Source: Urechis unicinctus | Taxonomy: Eukaryota > Annelida > Polychaeta > Xenopneusta > Urechidae | Direction of reading: 5' to 3' | NCBI GenBank assembly: GCA_034190875.2 | Contig: CM067344.1 | Location: forward strand, 14,712,149 to 14,776,148 | Length of the DNA stretch: 64,000 bases | Shown here: piece after piece, positions 37,924 to 51,233 of the stretch | Layout: each line of letters starts with the position of its first letter | How positions within the stretch are numbered: the stretch's first letter is position 1 | The notes under the pieces: generated by a model | Database searches by the model: none | What the model was told of the DNA's origin: nothing | Seen by the model: the letters and a program-made list of their open reading frames with translations, nothing else | Program-made: the position numbers and the translations under genes

Positions 37924-40900
37924 ATGATGGCCACTGCTTTGTATTTAGAACATTACTTAGATAGTAAGCATTCTAGAATTTCGCCATCAAGCTTTGTAAA
38001 TCTTAGTCCTAAATAGACGCATTGGAAAATATATTGTGGAAGGAGAGGTTTCAGGATGTTTTGATATGGCGCGAAAGGGCAAGGGGTCGGTTTATTAATC
38101 AGAATCTTTTCACTGGTTTTATGGAATGTCATACTGCTTTCTATTGCATGTTAATTCATGATCATGGGCAGAGGACTAGAACGTTGCCTGTGTGAGAACG
38201 GGCCATGCGTTGGCAAATAAATTTTGACTCGGACAGCGTACGCGCTGTTTACCTCTTTCGATCTCTAATGTCCGAGCTGTTTACATAGGATATCAGATAC
38301 TCAACCATGTGGTGCAATGTAACTTAACTAGCTTGTGCGATGAGGATCTATGATCCCACTATTGTAGCACATAAGGGACACAACCTCACTGTGCATGCGT
38401 CACAACTTGCTAACGTTGCAGATCCGATGCTGCCACGAGAACATCTTGTGCATCTTATATTTGATCAGACAAAACTTTATAAAATATATTAATGCACAAC
38501 ACTGTTATGAGCATTGTTATTAAAATCTTATTGGGGTAGCAGCATGGTGGTGGTACCTTCTTGTAGATACAACTATAATTAATTATTTTGCAAAGGGATG
38601 CAGAACTCGTATCTTCTGCAGTACTATCACTCTATCTGTTATTGTCCTGGCAAGAACATGCCTATTCAACAGCGCCGCTCACGTGCTGTTCCTCACATGC
38701 TGGGCGCACATGTCGTTGGCTTGTCAGATCCTAGCCCCACCCCCAGTTGGGTTGTGCATCATCTGATATGTTTGGCTTGAGGTCTAGGTCCCAGCCTTCA
38801 TCTATGCAATGTTTTAGATGACCACTGATTTCCCTGACAACTAGTTTCTGTGGTGAAATAGTTAAATGTGTCGGTCTTTTGACCACAGGTTGTCGGTTAG
38901 ATCCCAAGGTGTGAAAACCTGACTGGTTACTTGTGACTTAAGTGTTCACCTAAAATGGAAGTTCCATCTCTGAAAGGGATATGTGGTGCCGAGTAGCAAG
39001 TTGGAACGGATTGAGGATTGCTAAGATGTGGCCGAAGCAGGTTTTGTGCAAATTTTTATGGATTTCCGTGATCAGTTGATGATGAACTTCTCCCAGTGAA
39101 AAGGGAAACTGTTAGTGTCTAGCCCTTTCTGATTTTTATAATCGTTCATTGGATTATCCATTGGTTGATTAATAATATTCACACGATTCAAATCAAGAGG
39201 TGTCAATCTCAACATTCTCATTCTGGCGCTTCTGGTTGGCATCGATCTTTATGTGGTTATTCTGGAGACCAACTTACAAAATAGGGGATCAAAACTGCTG
39301 TTGGTAAGCTTTTACAAGACCTTCAGCTATTTATTTGAGGCACTTCTACCAATGTAGTACAAACATCTACTTTGTGTTGTAAAATATGGACATTTCCATA
39401 AAGAAAGGTGTACTGACAGTTATGGCAAGCTGTAACATTCTGCTTAAACAGGTGATCACATTGTGAGACGGTATCGTCAAGTAGATATTGAAGTTTAACA
39501 AACCATCTTTAGCTTATGTTGAAATATACAACATGCTATCTTGATACCAAATACATAAAAATAAATATATGGCCTAAAACAGAAAAAACTAAGTCATAGC
39601 CATTGCTGTTGCCCTAGGATTGGAATTGAAGTCTTTGTAAGTCACTTGAGATTCCCTTGTTGGGCATTGTTTTTAAATTACAATCCCTTCTAATATAAAA
39701 ACAAATTTGAAGGTTTTCTGACTATTCTTAGATTTTGACTTGTTTTTATTGCTTATTGTACAAATTGTATTGAAGTGACCTTCACCTGTGGTATCATGGT
39801 GTTTCTGATCAGGTCTAGAGACACTACCCATGGAACTGCAGAGAAATTTCAACTTGATGAGGGACCTTGATGCTCGATCTCAAGGTATGGCCTAATTGAA
39901 TAGTTTTAATAAGGATACTATTTTATGTAAAGCAAAATTTTGGATTAACTTCTGTACGTTTTAGATCTTCTCAAGGACATAGACACAATGGCTGATGATT
40001 ACATGGCGCGCGTGAGGTCGTTAGCTTCAGACAAGCGCACAGACCACCTCAAAGGCATACAGAAGCTATTTAACAAGAGCAGAGAGTTTGGTGATGATAA
40101 AGTGTCACTGGCCATGCAAACTTACGAAATGGTTGGTATCAGCTGCTGTGACTAGATGTGTGAGGCAAATGAGCGCATGTATACATATCACATTATTGTA
40201 GGAGCTTATATGCATTTATTTTCTATAATCATAAATATATTCCATCGTTAAAACTTGTATTTATCGGTCATTTGTGCTATTTTATTTCCAGGTAGATAAG
40301 CACATAAGGAAGTTGGATGCTGACTTGGCCAGGTTTGAGGCTGAGCTGAAGGAGAAATCGCTAGCCACAAGTAAGTCTTGGCTCTGTAATGCCCAGATGT
40401 GTTTTTACTTGTCTTGGTCAGAGTAAAAATGAAGTTCTATATTAACCTCTGCCTTTTTGTGGACCCACCTTCACCTGTTGTGATAATTACAGCTTACACA
40501 TGTTGTGATAATTACAGCTTACACCTGTTGTGATAATTACAGGTGTAAATAAGTTCTGAAATGTTCGTGTTCTTACTCATGAGAGGCGGATGGTGTTTGT
40601 GATCAGATATAAATACAGTGAGCCAGCCTGTTGCTAAGGCTAGGGGTGCAGAGAAAGTAGACAAACGAAGGAAGAGGGAGGAAAAGGAGGAGGAAGAACT
40701 GCCTAAAAAGAAGAAGCGCAAATCTGCTGCAGCATCAGCAGCCCTGTCTGAGTGAGTATCACCCTCTGTGCATGTCTGTCCTATTTACCTCCCCCAATCC
40801 TCCTCATCAACTCGGTGCAATATGATTAGTAAATCACCCCCACACCATTCTATGGAATCGGCCTTACGTTCAATGACCCACTGTGTTTATTGTTTGTTGG

Positions 40901-41310
40901 TGCAGCGGGGAGCCTAGCAGCCCGCCCCCAGTTCTGGCTGTTCCAATCAGTTTGGGTCTCTCCCACCCCTCTGATGTCCTGGATATGCCGGTCGACCCCA
41001 ACGAGCCCACCTACTGCCTCTGCCACCAGGTGTCCTACGGTGAAATGATCGGCTGTGATAACCAGGATGTACGTTGTGTGCTATTCCTTTGTTTGTAGAA
41101 ATTTACTTCATACTTTTGGTGATGTTTATTGAAATTATACCTTGATGCCTAAGTCGATGTAAACTTGAGCGGTTTTGTTACATTTATGATTTTGTTTGTG
41201 TGCAGTGCCCCATTGAGTGGTTCCATTTTGCCTGTGTATCGTTGACAACTAAACCAAAGGGTAAATGGTTCTGCCCTCGCTGTACAACAGAGCGCAAGAA
41301 GAAGCCTTAG
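37924..41310 (+). CDS. Inhibitor-of-growth PHD-finger protein, ING4/ING5 type
   Basis: Family members bind H3K4me3 and act as subunits of HBO1-type acetyltransferase complexes. The exons are 37924-37963, 39813-39884, 39965-40131, 40292-40370, 40607-40751, 40906-41068 and 41206-41310. All phases fit, giving 256 residues plus TAG (human ING4 has 249). There are two adjacent ATGs (37924, 37927), and [14 protein letters not shown] matches the ING4/5 start. The ING dimerisation helices follow ([40 protein letters not shown]), then a basic nuclear-localisation stretch (KKKKRKS). The PHD finger starts at [17 protein letters not shown], with [13 protein letters not shown] and WFCPRC completing the C4HC3 zinc ligands. 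ING4 and ING5 are vertebrate duplicates, so this single gene is best seen as pre-duplication. Confidence 0.95.
38845..38945 (+). mobile_element. tRNA-derived SINE fragment in ING intron 1
   Basis: It contains GGTTAGATCCCAAGGTGTG and CCTGACTGGTTACTTGTGAC, matching 2120-2170. The B-box-like sequence supports a tRNA origin. Confidence 0.5.
40471..40545. repeat. 27-bp tandem repeat, ING intron 4
   Basis: Three units of CACCTGTTGTGATAATTACA plus GCTTACA, slightly varied. Confidence 0.85.
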
Positions 41311-43684
41311 CCCAGTGCTTCATTCACTGATTTTATCCACTTCCTCTGTGCTCACATACCTGCATACGTGCTCACCGCTTGAATGTTTCACCACTTCCTC
41401 CGTATCAAGCCTCCTTCCTCCCACAATGCTCTTCCGATATTTCATGTGCTGGTTTCTTCTGTGGACTTGCATATTTCATAGTGCAGCCATATTATAAACA
41501 GACAGTATTCAATGCTGTGCACTGGGCATGGAAGAGGCAGCTCCAGATACTATGGTATACCAACTGCACATTGTAGACTTAACTCATCTGCCTAGAACAT
41601 TCCCTCTCCTCTCATTGTTATGGTGTTGAAATACTTGTGGCATTCGGATCTATCTGCTTTGCCATTGCAACCTGTTCCATAATCATGTTCACTTAGCATA
41701 CAATATATGGGCTTTGGTTTTTGAAACCATCCTTGGCTTAAGATAGTGACTGTGTGGATGATTATAAATGATTGCCAGGTATATATTTTAACAAAAATAA
41801 ATTCACATGTGGAAGACTTAGTATCTCATTCAGCCTGTGAAAGATTTGCCCTTAGCTGTATGATTGTGACAGTTTTGCTAAGCTATAAGTAAAGAATGAT
41901 ATTTAATTGCTATTGTTGAAGATGTTAGGAAAAAGTCTGTGGCTGTTTGAAATTATGGAGAAAATGTTGTGGGGTTGGGAATGTATGTTAGTTTCTCAAG
42001 TATGTTCACTTCTGATATTTCCTTTGAAGAAATAAAAGTTTACTTGCATGTATCTCACATTTTTCTTTCATTATTTAGCATTTAAGTATATATTATTCTA
42101 TCCATAATTGTGAATATCATCTCACACATCTTTCCATATTACACGACTACAGATTTGGAACAAGTAACTTTTATTTACATGGCAAAATTCACACTGTATA
42201 AAAGAAACATAAGTCAAGGCTGTACAAGAGCATCATCAGTGGAACATGTGATCAAAGTTTCTGAAATGTACAAAATATATCATTCGGGGTGGGGGGGGGG
42301 GAAGCAGAAAACTGACATGGGCATAAAGACGGCACAACCAATAACTTGCCTACATGATGGCATAGTGTCAAACCATAGCTGCCAGCAGTGTCACTGCATA
42401 ATAGGTTACCATTATAATGTAGCTGCCTGAATTGGTGTCCCTAACCAGTCCAATCCTTGCTGGTCGTGAGCTTCCAAAGGATAGATCTAAGAGAATTAAC
42501 ATCCTCCTGTTCCTCACATCGACTAATCACTCCGTAACAACCATCGCACAAAGGGTCAACTGCAAAACCAAGAGGGTGATAGGTTCCTTGCCCAAAACTG
42601 GTCTTAATCCAGATAATAAAACATGTTATTTTCATACAATGAATAGGGAGGGGACATTTTGTTTTTCATAAATTTCCGAGCAATTGCTGCACCGACCTGA
42701 ATCATTATTTTCTATGCCAGTGGTTAACCAAGTTTGTACAAAATGAAATAATAAATATAAACTTGATGCATTCAGCTATATTAAGAAGTTAAAATTGTCA
42801 TGACAATTACTATTAATAAGCAGTTATTAAATGGTAAATTTCTAAACTAATTAAAATCATTTTCAAATTTAAGATGAAACCTGAAATTTACACTATGGTT
42901 TCATTGGTATTACATGTACTCATAAGCCATCACTGCTTCCTTTTATTACAGTTAAAAAGGTGTTCTCTTCAGCAGCTCCACTGGTGCATAATGATCAACA
43001 ACATAACAACAATGCAATAGTAATAATTGCTGAATTGTGCTGGTTATGGCATACTGCGGTTTACCTATATAAAAGCTCACACCAGTATACAACCATGTTA
43101 TACAACGGCATAAATTTTGCTAATAAGGTAAATTTCAATTTATAATTCAATCCTTTTGCAAAATGAATTGTTCATTGAAACTTCTTTGTGTTGATAATGA
43201 AAAGATTCAACAATGGGAATTTGAAGATTCACACAGGAAAAAAAAAATGAAATAATTTAGCTAATATTGAAAAACAGATTTATCAGAAAGGACAATGTAC
43301 AGACAGGTTTTTACATAATTTGTTCAGTTGCTGATTTCTTAAATATATTTTAACCTGTATTTGACATAACATCAGTCTAGATACCCATGCCTCTGCCTGT
43401 ATTACAGATGATTTGTATTTCCCTTAATGTCACCCTCTTGTTACATAAGAAATATAATAACCAATGAGATATTTAAAATAAAAGTCTCAAACATTACTTT
43501 GCCATATATTTTAAAGTGACAGAAGATGACAAGACCAATTCAATACACGAATAACAATTTAATGTTCATTTAATGTTAAATTTGTTTACAATACATGACA
43601 GGATAATTATTCATCCTCACCACACAGCCAGACAGAGGCATGCCACTTACTATGCAACGTTATAAAAAAAAAAGACACCCAGCG
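41311..43684. other. ING 3' UTR and intergenic DNA
   Basis: A likely ING 3' UTR runs to the AATAAA at 42031-42036. Beyond it, to the SZRD1 stop, the sequence is AT-rich with a G-run near 42289-42301 and no supported gene. Confidence 0.55.
42031..42036 (+). promoter_or_regulatory. Candidate polyadenylation signal of the ING gene
   Basis: AATAAA about 720 bp after the stop codon, followed by T/GT-rich sequence. Confidence 0.5.
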
Positions 43685-46600
43685 TTACGTTGGTTCACTT
43701 GAATCGTGCTGTCTAAAGCCTGAGCTGCCATCTGGGCCTTTTGGTTGACGTAGAACACCGCCTGATTGTGTTCTTAACCGCCCCATACTTGCTTCTAAAC
43801 CGGATACATTTGAATCACTGCCAGAAACCTTCTGGCCCCTGAAACAATGAAAAAACAGTAGCCAGTGATGGCTGATAATCCTGACTGTTGAATACAGCAG
43901 CGAAATAATAGGGTTTTACATAAATTCTGATTCATTTAACGTCATGGTTTGGGCCACTGAAATTACTACACAGATGCCTGTTGTTCTGTTGTACATTAGA
44001 AAAAGCTCAGTATGGTTTTCAGGCGAGCCAATATTGAACTTACGATGCAACAGAATGAAAAGAACAAAAGTTACCCTTGGGAGGAGATCTTTGTGGACTG
44101 TTTGGTCTGATCACTAGTGCTAGTTGCGTCTGGACCCAGGATCCTCAAACGAGCTTCTGCATAAGCTGCTTCTCTCTCCTCTAGGGTTTTGATGTTTCTG
44201 GGTTGTACAGGCTTATCTCTGTGAGAATCAATAACAACAGAGGGTCATGAATGGGGTGGGGCGATAATTGACAGGATATGGCAGGGTGTTTTTGAAGAGG
44301 GTTGGGGAGTTCGTCAGGGATAGGGGTTAGCATTGGGAGTGGTGTTGGTATTGGTCAGACTATTTGGTGTTCTATAATAACCAGGAAGTAGGAACTCCAC
44401 GCACCCTGCAGAGGCTGTTGTGGTTGCTGAGGAGGAGGAGGGTCGCTTCAGAATACGTAACTGTGGTTGGTAAGCGGTACGATGGCTGTCTTCCTTCATG
44501 AGCCTAGGTGAACTGCATCATATCACAATAACAATCAGTGCCACTTCTCATCAGTTGAGGTGAACTGAATCATACGACAATAGCAATCAGCACCACTTCT
44601 CATGAAATGAATCATACATCAACAACAATCAGCATCACTTCTCATGAGCTGAATCATACAACAATCAGCACCACTTCTCACGAACTGAATCATACAACAA
44701 TCAGCATCACTTCCCACGAACTGGATCATACAACAACAACAATCAGCACTACTTGTATTTCTCATCTGAATTAAGCAAATAGTGCAAATGTGTCTTAGCA
44801 ACCAAATTCACACAATTGCTTCAACTTCTCATACAAAATTATATTTGTCGTGCATACCACAAAACCATCTAATATATTCTTTAACCAATTAATGGAACTT
44901 GTTAACACACCCAAGTTCTCCGCGCTGTAAAAGACACACATGGCATCATACATTGAAGCAACGAAGGGAGAGATTTGGATCTACCGACCTGTTTGATTTC
45001 CTATCTGATGACGAGGATCCTGATGTGAAATGGTTGAGTTGTCGATCTAATTCCTGTCACACAAAGGAACAAAATCACAACTTTGCATTGTAGATACCCA
45101 TCTCGTAACTGTTTAGCAGTTATTGTACAACACATTATTGCAGGGTCGATTTTGCACCAAAAATGTAATTTGTTTACTGCAAGTTCATGACTTAGTGATG
45201 GGTACGGTCACTTGGACAACTTGTGCATCATATCACAACTTGGACCTACAATTCACATCTGATGGGTTAGTGAAGATGCCATTGATTGGCAGAATGAGAT
45301 TAAATCAAGTCTACATACATATGCAAGAGCACCCAAAAATATTATAAAACCCACTGCTAAGGAAAAAATACATGTTAGTCCCCAAGTGCTGAATTACACA
45401 TTTTGCATTTTTTAATGGGCACATCTTCAAAACCATATTGAGTTAAACTTCATCCACAAGAAGTTGATTAATCTAAATTCAAACAGCTTAGCTTAAAGAT
45501 CAATACCTATGATTCATATTCTGTCATATGAATCTATCTGAGTCACCAGGAATGCCAACTTTAATGATCCGAATATCATCCCTGCATATTTCTTTAAAGA
45601 TGAAAGGCTAAGCATGAGTCAAGGAACTAAAATACTGTAAATGCTTAGTCTCTCCAAATTGTGGACAAAAAATCAAATAAAGTGGGGTGTGACCTGTACA
45701 CACAAATCATGAGAGCCGGAATATGAACAGCATGTCATATTAAAAGCAACCATTTGTCCTTGGTAAGTGGTTCTGCTCAGGGGCTAGTGAACAGAAAAGT
45801 TAATAACTTTGCTTACTGCAAGTCTCATCTTGAGCAATCACTTATACCTTGCATGCAAAGGTTCAAGCGTCTTTTGACACCAAGTGTGTCCAACAGATTA
45901 ATCACTAACAGTACAGCACTGATGCTTACGCCAGTTTGGTGTGAAGGTCTTCCACTTGGCTTACCTATGACTGGATCGTGTATGGATTCACTTTATATCT
46001 TAATCTAAGAAACTTGTGATAATGCCCCAAACATGACGGCATAAATTTTGTGCCGGTTTTCGTTACATGTACGACTATGAGCTATTGCAACATCAGAATT
46101 GGAAGAAGTAGGAGACATATTGCAGCATCCACTTGTAATTTGGGACAGTTGGATGGTGAAAGTTTGTGACTTTCCCTGCATATTACATAAGTTGACACGC
46201 TCTATCTAACAACTCCACTTCTACTAAATGAGCTTAGACAAACAATACATTTGAAACGCTATACACAGCCCTTGTTTAAAACATTTGAAGCAAATCCTAT
46301 TTAAGTTTACAACTTTGACCCTTATATTTCCATCATCTAAACATGAAGAGTCATAATTGCATTCATGAAAAAACATTAATCTGTACTGAAGGCGAGTTTC
46401 AACAACACAAAATCACACCAAGGGGTAATTATCTAGGCCCGATTTAGACCTAAATAAGGCCTCTAGGTCAGCAGTAGAGGTCTGCCTCATGCCAAGCCAA
46501 ATGTGGTGGACTGATCAATCATGAAATATTTATTCTCCCTATTCTTTATCCATTTGAAATAGCCATACAGATGTCATTTTGTTCGATTCATTAGTTGATT

Positions 46601-49600
46601 ACCTTGTTCGATGAAGTTGTAGGAACGCTGTAATACATCACTTGCAAATGTCCGGGGAAAATCAATGCACAGCCTAATATCGTCCACAAATGCGTCTGCA
46701 TTAGTCTATGTGAAATCGAGGCTGGATGTATTTGTAAATTGCTTCTGTGCCTTGGTGTGTGCAGAGAGAACAAATGGACCTTGTATTGATAAATAACATG
46801 CTTAACTCTTTCACCCTGACGCCCATATGTACAATATACCCTGGTACATTGTTTGTGTACTGTGCCCTAAGGCAATTAGCAGCATCAACAGGAATTGACA
46901 CCACCCTTACTGAAATTGTCATAAATCAGCCAATACTTATTCTTTCACTCATTTTTTTTACAGAAGTTCAGTTTTGGATTGGCCTAACTCCTCATGTCAA
47001 AAATATCTTGAGTACCTATTTCATATTTGCAGTTATTATTAATATAAATGGAAAAAACGTAATTTGAAGAAAAAAAAAAAATTTTACAATTCAAACAGAA
47101 AACATCAACATTAATACAGTTCAGGGAAATTGTCCTTGTGGTACTGCTTGAAGCAGCCCACACACAAATTGACATGACATTGTTCACAGCTCCTTGCGAA
47201 TCTTAATTTTTGCACACTGCTTACCGGTTCTTTTTTTCCCCTAATTCTGTGGGCCAGTGAATCAGGCCTGCTGCCTATCTGTCTCCAATAGACTCCCTCT
47301 TCCTCTTGGCCCTGTACTGACCAATCAGTTGGTGAGCAAGATTTGACCTGTACTCTATCCGGGTACGCGACCTGGTTCTCCCCGTCTTGGTCTTGATCTG
47401 GTGGTGCACTGACTCCTTAATCATGAGTTGCATATGCATATATCCACCAGGAACCAGAACAGATACTTCCACCACTTCGCAGCTTTCCTGCCGATGGTGT
47501 AGGCAGAGCGAAGCTGGTCGGCACGGTACATCTTGAGTGTACATCTTGACGGATATAGGGTATGCAACAGAGTTCACCGTGCCATCTTTCTTCTTGGGCA
47601 GAACCTCTGTCATTTGCAGCGGATTAGCGTTTATGACAGCAAGGTGATAGTTCGTTTGTCATGCCAAACGGTAGCCACCATCGCCCCTTTTCGCTGTTGC
47701 AGAAGGTCACCCTGGTTTCTCAGCTTGACCTTGGTGACTGTAGCTGGTTGCCCCTTTCGATTGGTTCGAATGGTCCCACAGGCGTATGTCTTCTGCGACA
47801 GAAGGTGTTGGAATAGAGGGACAGAGGTAAAATAACTATCACAATATACGCGATGGTTGCGGCCCCTTAATATCCGCTGTCAAATCCCGCACCACTCTCT
47901 CTCCAAGGCCCTTCTCCACCACTCCATTTATCTTGCCATCTTGGAAGTCATCAATAGCATCCACACCTTCCTTTGTGGGCTTCATGGGCACATACTGTTT
48001 AAAACCCAACCGACCGGTGACTCCCTTCCTTGTATACTCCCTCTTTATGTTGTTGCCGTGTTGCTCTATGACTGGACGGACATGGACAAGTTTGTCGTGG
48101 CCAGCCTGGTGTCATGGAGGTTGTCAGATGTGTTAGAGACATGCAAATACTGGTTCAGCTTGTCCAGTCTGTCACGTGTTATCCTCTCGTGGATACCCTT
48201 TGGCCTGAACAGTGCGTCTTTGGTGAAATACATGTCTTGGTTGGGAGCTACAGCAATGCCCATCACGATCTGTATTCTGATGTAGGCATGGATCACCTCA
48301 GTATTGGTAGCTCTCCACTTGGGGTCATTCCCATTCTTCCTCATTTGCTCTTCAGCATAGCGGTTTGTCTCGTCGGCGATTTCGGCGAAGATGCTGTCAG
48401 GAAAAATCAAATTGAGGAAATCGATTTCCTTAGCCTCCGCAGGCAAGACTGTAGAGGGACCTACTCTCTCTGTGTAGGGATCCGTGTGCACCGCCGACAG
48501 GTCGTCTTACCACAACGCACCACATTATCGTCCTCTTCACTCAAATCTTCCTCGCTACTAAAATCGTAGTCACTGCAGTCTGACATTTCATTCTTCATTC
48601 AACAGTAACAGGTTGTTGGCTGCAGCTCGCACGACATCTCCCCCAAATCCTTCGAAATCAGACACGTCGATATCGCTATTAGTCGCCATTTTCAACAGGT
48701 GTGTAGTGAAAACATACCAGACCTAAAAATAGTTATAGGTCGAGTTTCTGAGCCAATAACATGCTAGTAACTACTCTATCCCAGTCTCTAACCTCCCTTC
48801 TTATTGGCTGTAAGAATGGTCACATGGTTCTTTTCATGGATTTGAACCAATCATACACTATTTCACAGGGGGTGTATGTCACGACTCAAGGTGTGAATTC
48901 AACTGTGGGCGCAAAATGAAAACACGCCTGTAGGCGGGAGCCGACTCTGAGCGTGCGCTCGCATCACGCCTGTAGTCGTGACCAGGGATGAATGAGTTAA
49001 AGTAATATGATAATGCGTTATTACTTCTGTACGCAGGTTGATATATAATAAGGAGCGTTGGTATATTGCGACACCCACACAGTCATATCTGTTACGTGGT
49101 ACAGGAAGCAATTTTGTCATAGTGCCTTTCGTCATCGAAAACAAAAATGGCCAGAGAAGGAGCAGTGTAAATGTTTGCGGTGTGTGTTATTTTGGTTGAC
49201 TCCTGCATTTAACAAAGATTAATGACGATCTGGATTTTTCAGTGAGCACCGTAAGACCAACTGGAACATAGGCGAGGCAGCAGCAAGATGTGGGTTTTAT
49301 TATCAGGAAGGATCAGCTACAGTTTATGCCTATGTCCTTGCTGCCATGTTTACATGGGAAGTTGCAGGGCTATCTGGGATACCATCCTTCACGCTTGTAA
49401 TTCAGAAGGGAATATCACCGGTAAACATGTAAAAGTTATTGCAAATATATTTTTTTAGGTAGACAATCGGAATATGAAACATTATCCTAAGCAAAACCAA
49501 ATTATCACTGCCTCCTGAAAATCGACAGGACATGCATATTTCGTGAAAGTGGTGTGTTCTGTTAGCATGTATCTAAATTAGTCTGAATCTGTTAGACCTA

Positions 49601-50023
49601 CAAGGTAATAAAACCTGACGTTGGTCTGTCTGGCTACTCCATAACTTTTGAACTCGATGGAATAGAACCGAGGAGGCTTTTATCGGTTAATGTCTGTTTT
49701 AAAAAAATAGGGAATTCGGTGAGTTGTACTTTTGAGGATTAAGTCCAATCCTATATAATTGTGTTAAGCTACCACATGGAAAACAATACGCAAACATGAA
49801 AACTGCATCAATAACAAAAACAAGCTAACTGATCTCTGCGGGCGATAACGTGGTATCGTTGAATAACATCTGATACTTATTTTATCATCGAAGTGCGCCG
49901 TAGAATGTAGATGGTCTAAAATAATCAACCAGTGATGTTTGGTAAGGGTTAGAGTCTTGGAAGTTTACTTACACCGCTTTCTTCGAAATCTTCCCAACTG
50001 TCAAATACATGCTCTCCTGCCAT
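43685..50023 (-). CDS. SZRD1: SUZ RNA-binding domain-containing protein 1
   Basis: A small conserved protein with a SUZ domain, a putative RNA-binding motif, and a SUZ-C tail. Exons in transcript order: 49973-50023, 44989-45053, 44405-44503, 44075-44218, 43685-43838. All phases fit, giving 170 residues plus TAA. MAGEHVFDSWEDFEESG matches the acidic start of the family, and ELDRQLNH follows. The SUZ core is seen in QLRILKRPSSSS and NIKTLEEREAAYAEARLRIL. The SUZ-C tail is VLRQPKGPDGSSGF. Human SZRD1 is about 152 residues, so this one is slightly longer, mainly in low-complexity Ser/Thr linkers. Intron 1 (45054-49972) is by far the largest and contains a piggyBac remnant. The function is known only by family, and no regulatory signal was identified. 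Confidence 0.92.
44511..44760. repeat. Degenerate tandem repeat in SZRD1 intron 2
   Basis: About five to six imperfect units of GAACTGAATCATACAACAAT plus CAGCACCACTTCTCAC, unit length about 36-60 bp. Confidence 0.75.
46806..48996 (-). mobile_element. piggyBac DNA transposon in SZRD1 intron 1
   Basis: The ends are TTAA-CTCTTTCACCCTG on the left and CAGGGATGAATGAG-TTAA on the right (TTAA at 46802-46805 and 48997-49000), the classic piggyBac target and imperfect inverted repeats. The 2.19-kb length fits a full-length simple element. It encodes a broken transposase on the minus strand. Confidence 0.85.
47111..48690 (-). pseudogene. piggyBac transposase, frame-broken
   Basis: It runs from MATNSDIDVSDFEGFGG at 48690 to a stop at 47111, a length of about 525 codons that is normal for the family. 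Middle segments read EIDFLNLIFPDSIFAEIADE and FTKDALFRPKG. The C-terminal cysteine-rich domain is visible as CEQCHVNLCVGCFKQYH. The reading frame changes several times (around 48590, 48500, 48070, 47860 and between 47860 and 47610), so the copy is inactive. Most motifs are still readable, so decay is moderate. Confidence 0.8.
49001..49972. other. SZRD1 intron 1, 5' part
   Basis: AT-rich intron sequence between the piggyBac end and SZRD1 exon 1, with nothing recognised. Confidence 0.5.
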
Positions 50024-50331
50024 TTTTGGTGGTTTGTGGCAAATATCCGATAATTCATATCATTTAAGTGAAGCTGATAATATTTTGTCATAAAAAAAAA
50101 TACTAAAACCGTTATGATAACATAATACAACAAAACACAATGATAAAGTATAAACAGGCAGAAAAATGCAGATTATTTACTGATGACAATTTGAGATCAC
50201 CTATGTTGGCCATATACAGTGAATTTATCTTCACCAGTGTTTCCACTTGTCAGATATGTATCTAGTTCTGCTAGCGGTAGGATTGATTTTACAATACTGT
50301 TTTAACTAGAATCTAACTTACACATTAACTT

Positions 50332-50750
50332 TTACATAATATTTCTTATTACACCCTCACACGCAGGTACACACACATTAGCAAACATATGACTAGCATT
50401 AGCAAATCTTGGAAGGCCAAATAGCATTATCATGGCATCATTATATGCCACTGTGAGCCTCCGCATACTAAGTTTTTTATACCTATAACCCAGTATACAT
50501 TGGGGTACAAATACTCGAAATAAAGCCATTTTAGCATCAATTGTGCACATTGTAGGCATGGAAGATATATGTCTTTATCATCTGTTAAATGATAATTGAA
50601 TATGTGACCAAGATATTTAATTTCACTAACATTTTTCACTTCCTCTCCAGACAGGTAAAAATCAGGAAAGGCAAGATGACAGCATTTTCCGAAGACAAAT
50701 AAGCCAATAAAATATCGAATGCCCATCAAGTAAATGCAAAATGTCAGCAT
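50332..50750 (-). mobile_element. Non-LTR retrotransposon (LINE) reverse transcriptase fragment
   Basis: Minus-strand reading gives FPDFYLSGEEVKNVSEIKYL (the GH block that follows the polymerase core in many LINE reverse transcriptases), then LTVAYNDAMIMLFGLPRFAN and FANVCVPACEGVIRN. These belong to the region after the RT palm. A frame change separates the two parts. Only the C-terminal end is present, typical of a dead 5'-truncated copy. Confidence 0.75.
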
Positions 50751-50971
50751 ATAACAGAGTTACATGGTGGCTTTAAATGAGATGCCTTGCTTTTCAACAC
50801 ATTAATTTTGTTGTTGCGACTCATTCGCATTTGAATCCGAGTTAAGATTTTTTTTATTATCACTGATTAGTATATGAGCCTTGTGATGATTTTGTCAGAA
50901 AATCTCTGGATAAACATGACTGTTTCTCATACAGGCAGTAATGAAAAATAAGCTTATCTGTAAAAAATATA

Positions 50972-50977
50972 TTTATT
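50972..50977 (-). promoter_or_regulatory. Candidate polyadenylation signal of arginase
   Basis: AATAAA on the minus strand about 260 bp after the arginase stop. Confidence 0.45.
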
Positions 50978-51233
50978 GTACATTTGAAGACATTATAATC
51001 ACAAAGTATATATAAGGTTACTTATTAAACACAAACAACAGAACATCACTTTAATTCTAGGTTGACGTTTGCACAAATAGCCAGCAAATAGTATGTACCT
51101 ATACATCATAAGTCACGCCCAAATAAACTGTGATATGATGATACATACCGACAAGAATGAAGACAATTAAATAGTTTGAGAATAAAATTATTGATAAATG
51201 TCTTGACGAAAGGCTAGATGGCACGAAAAAAAA

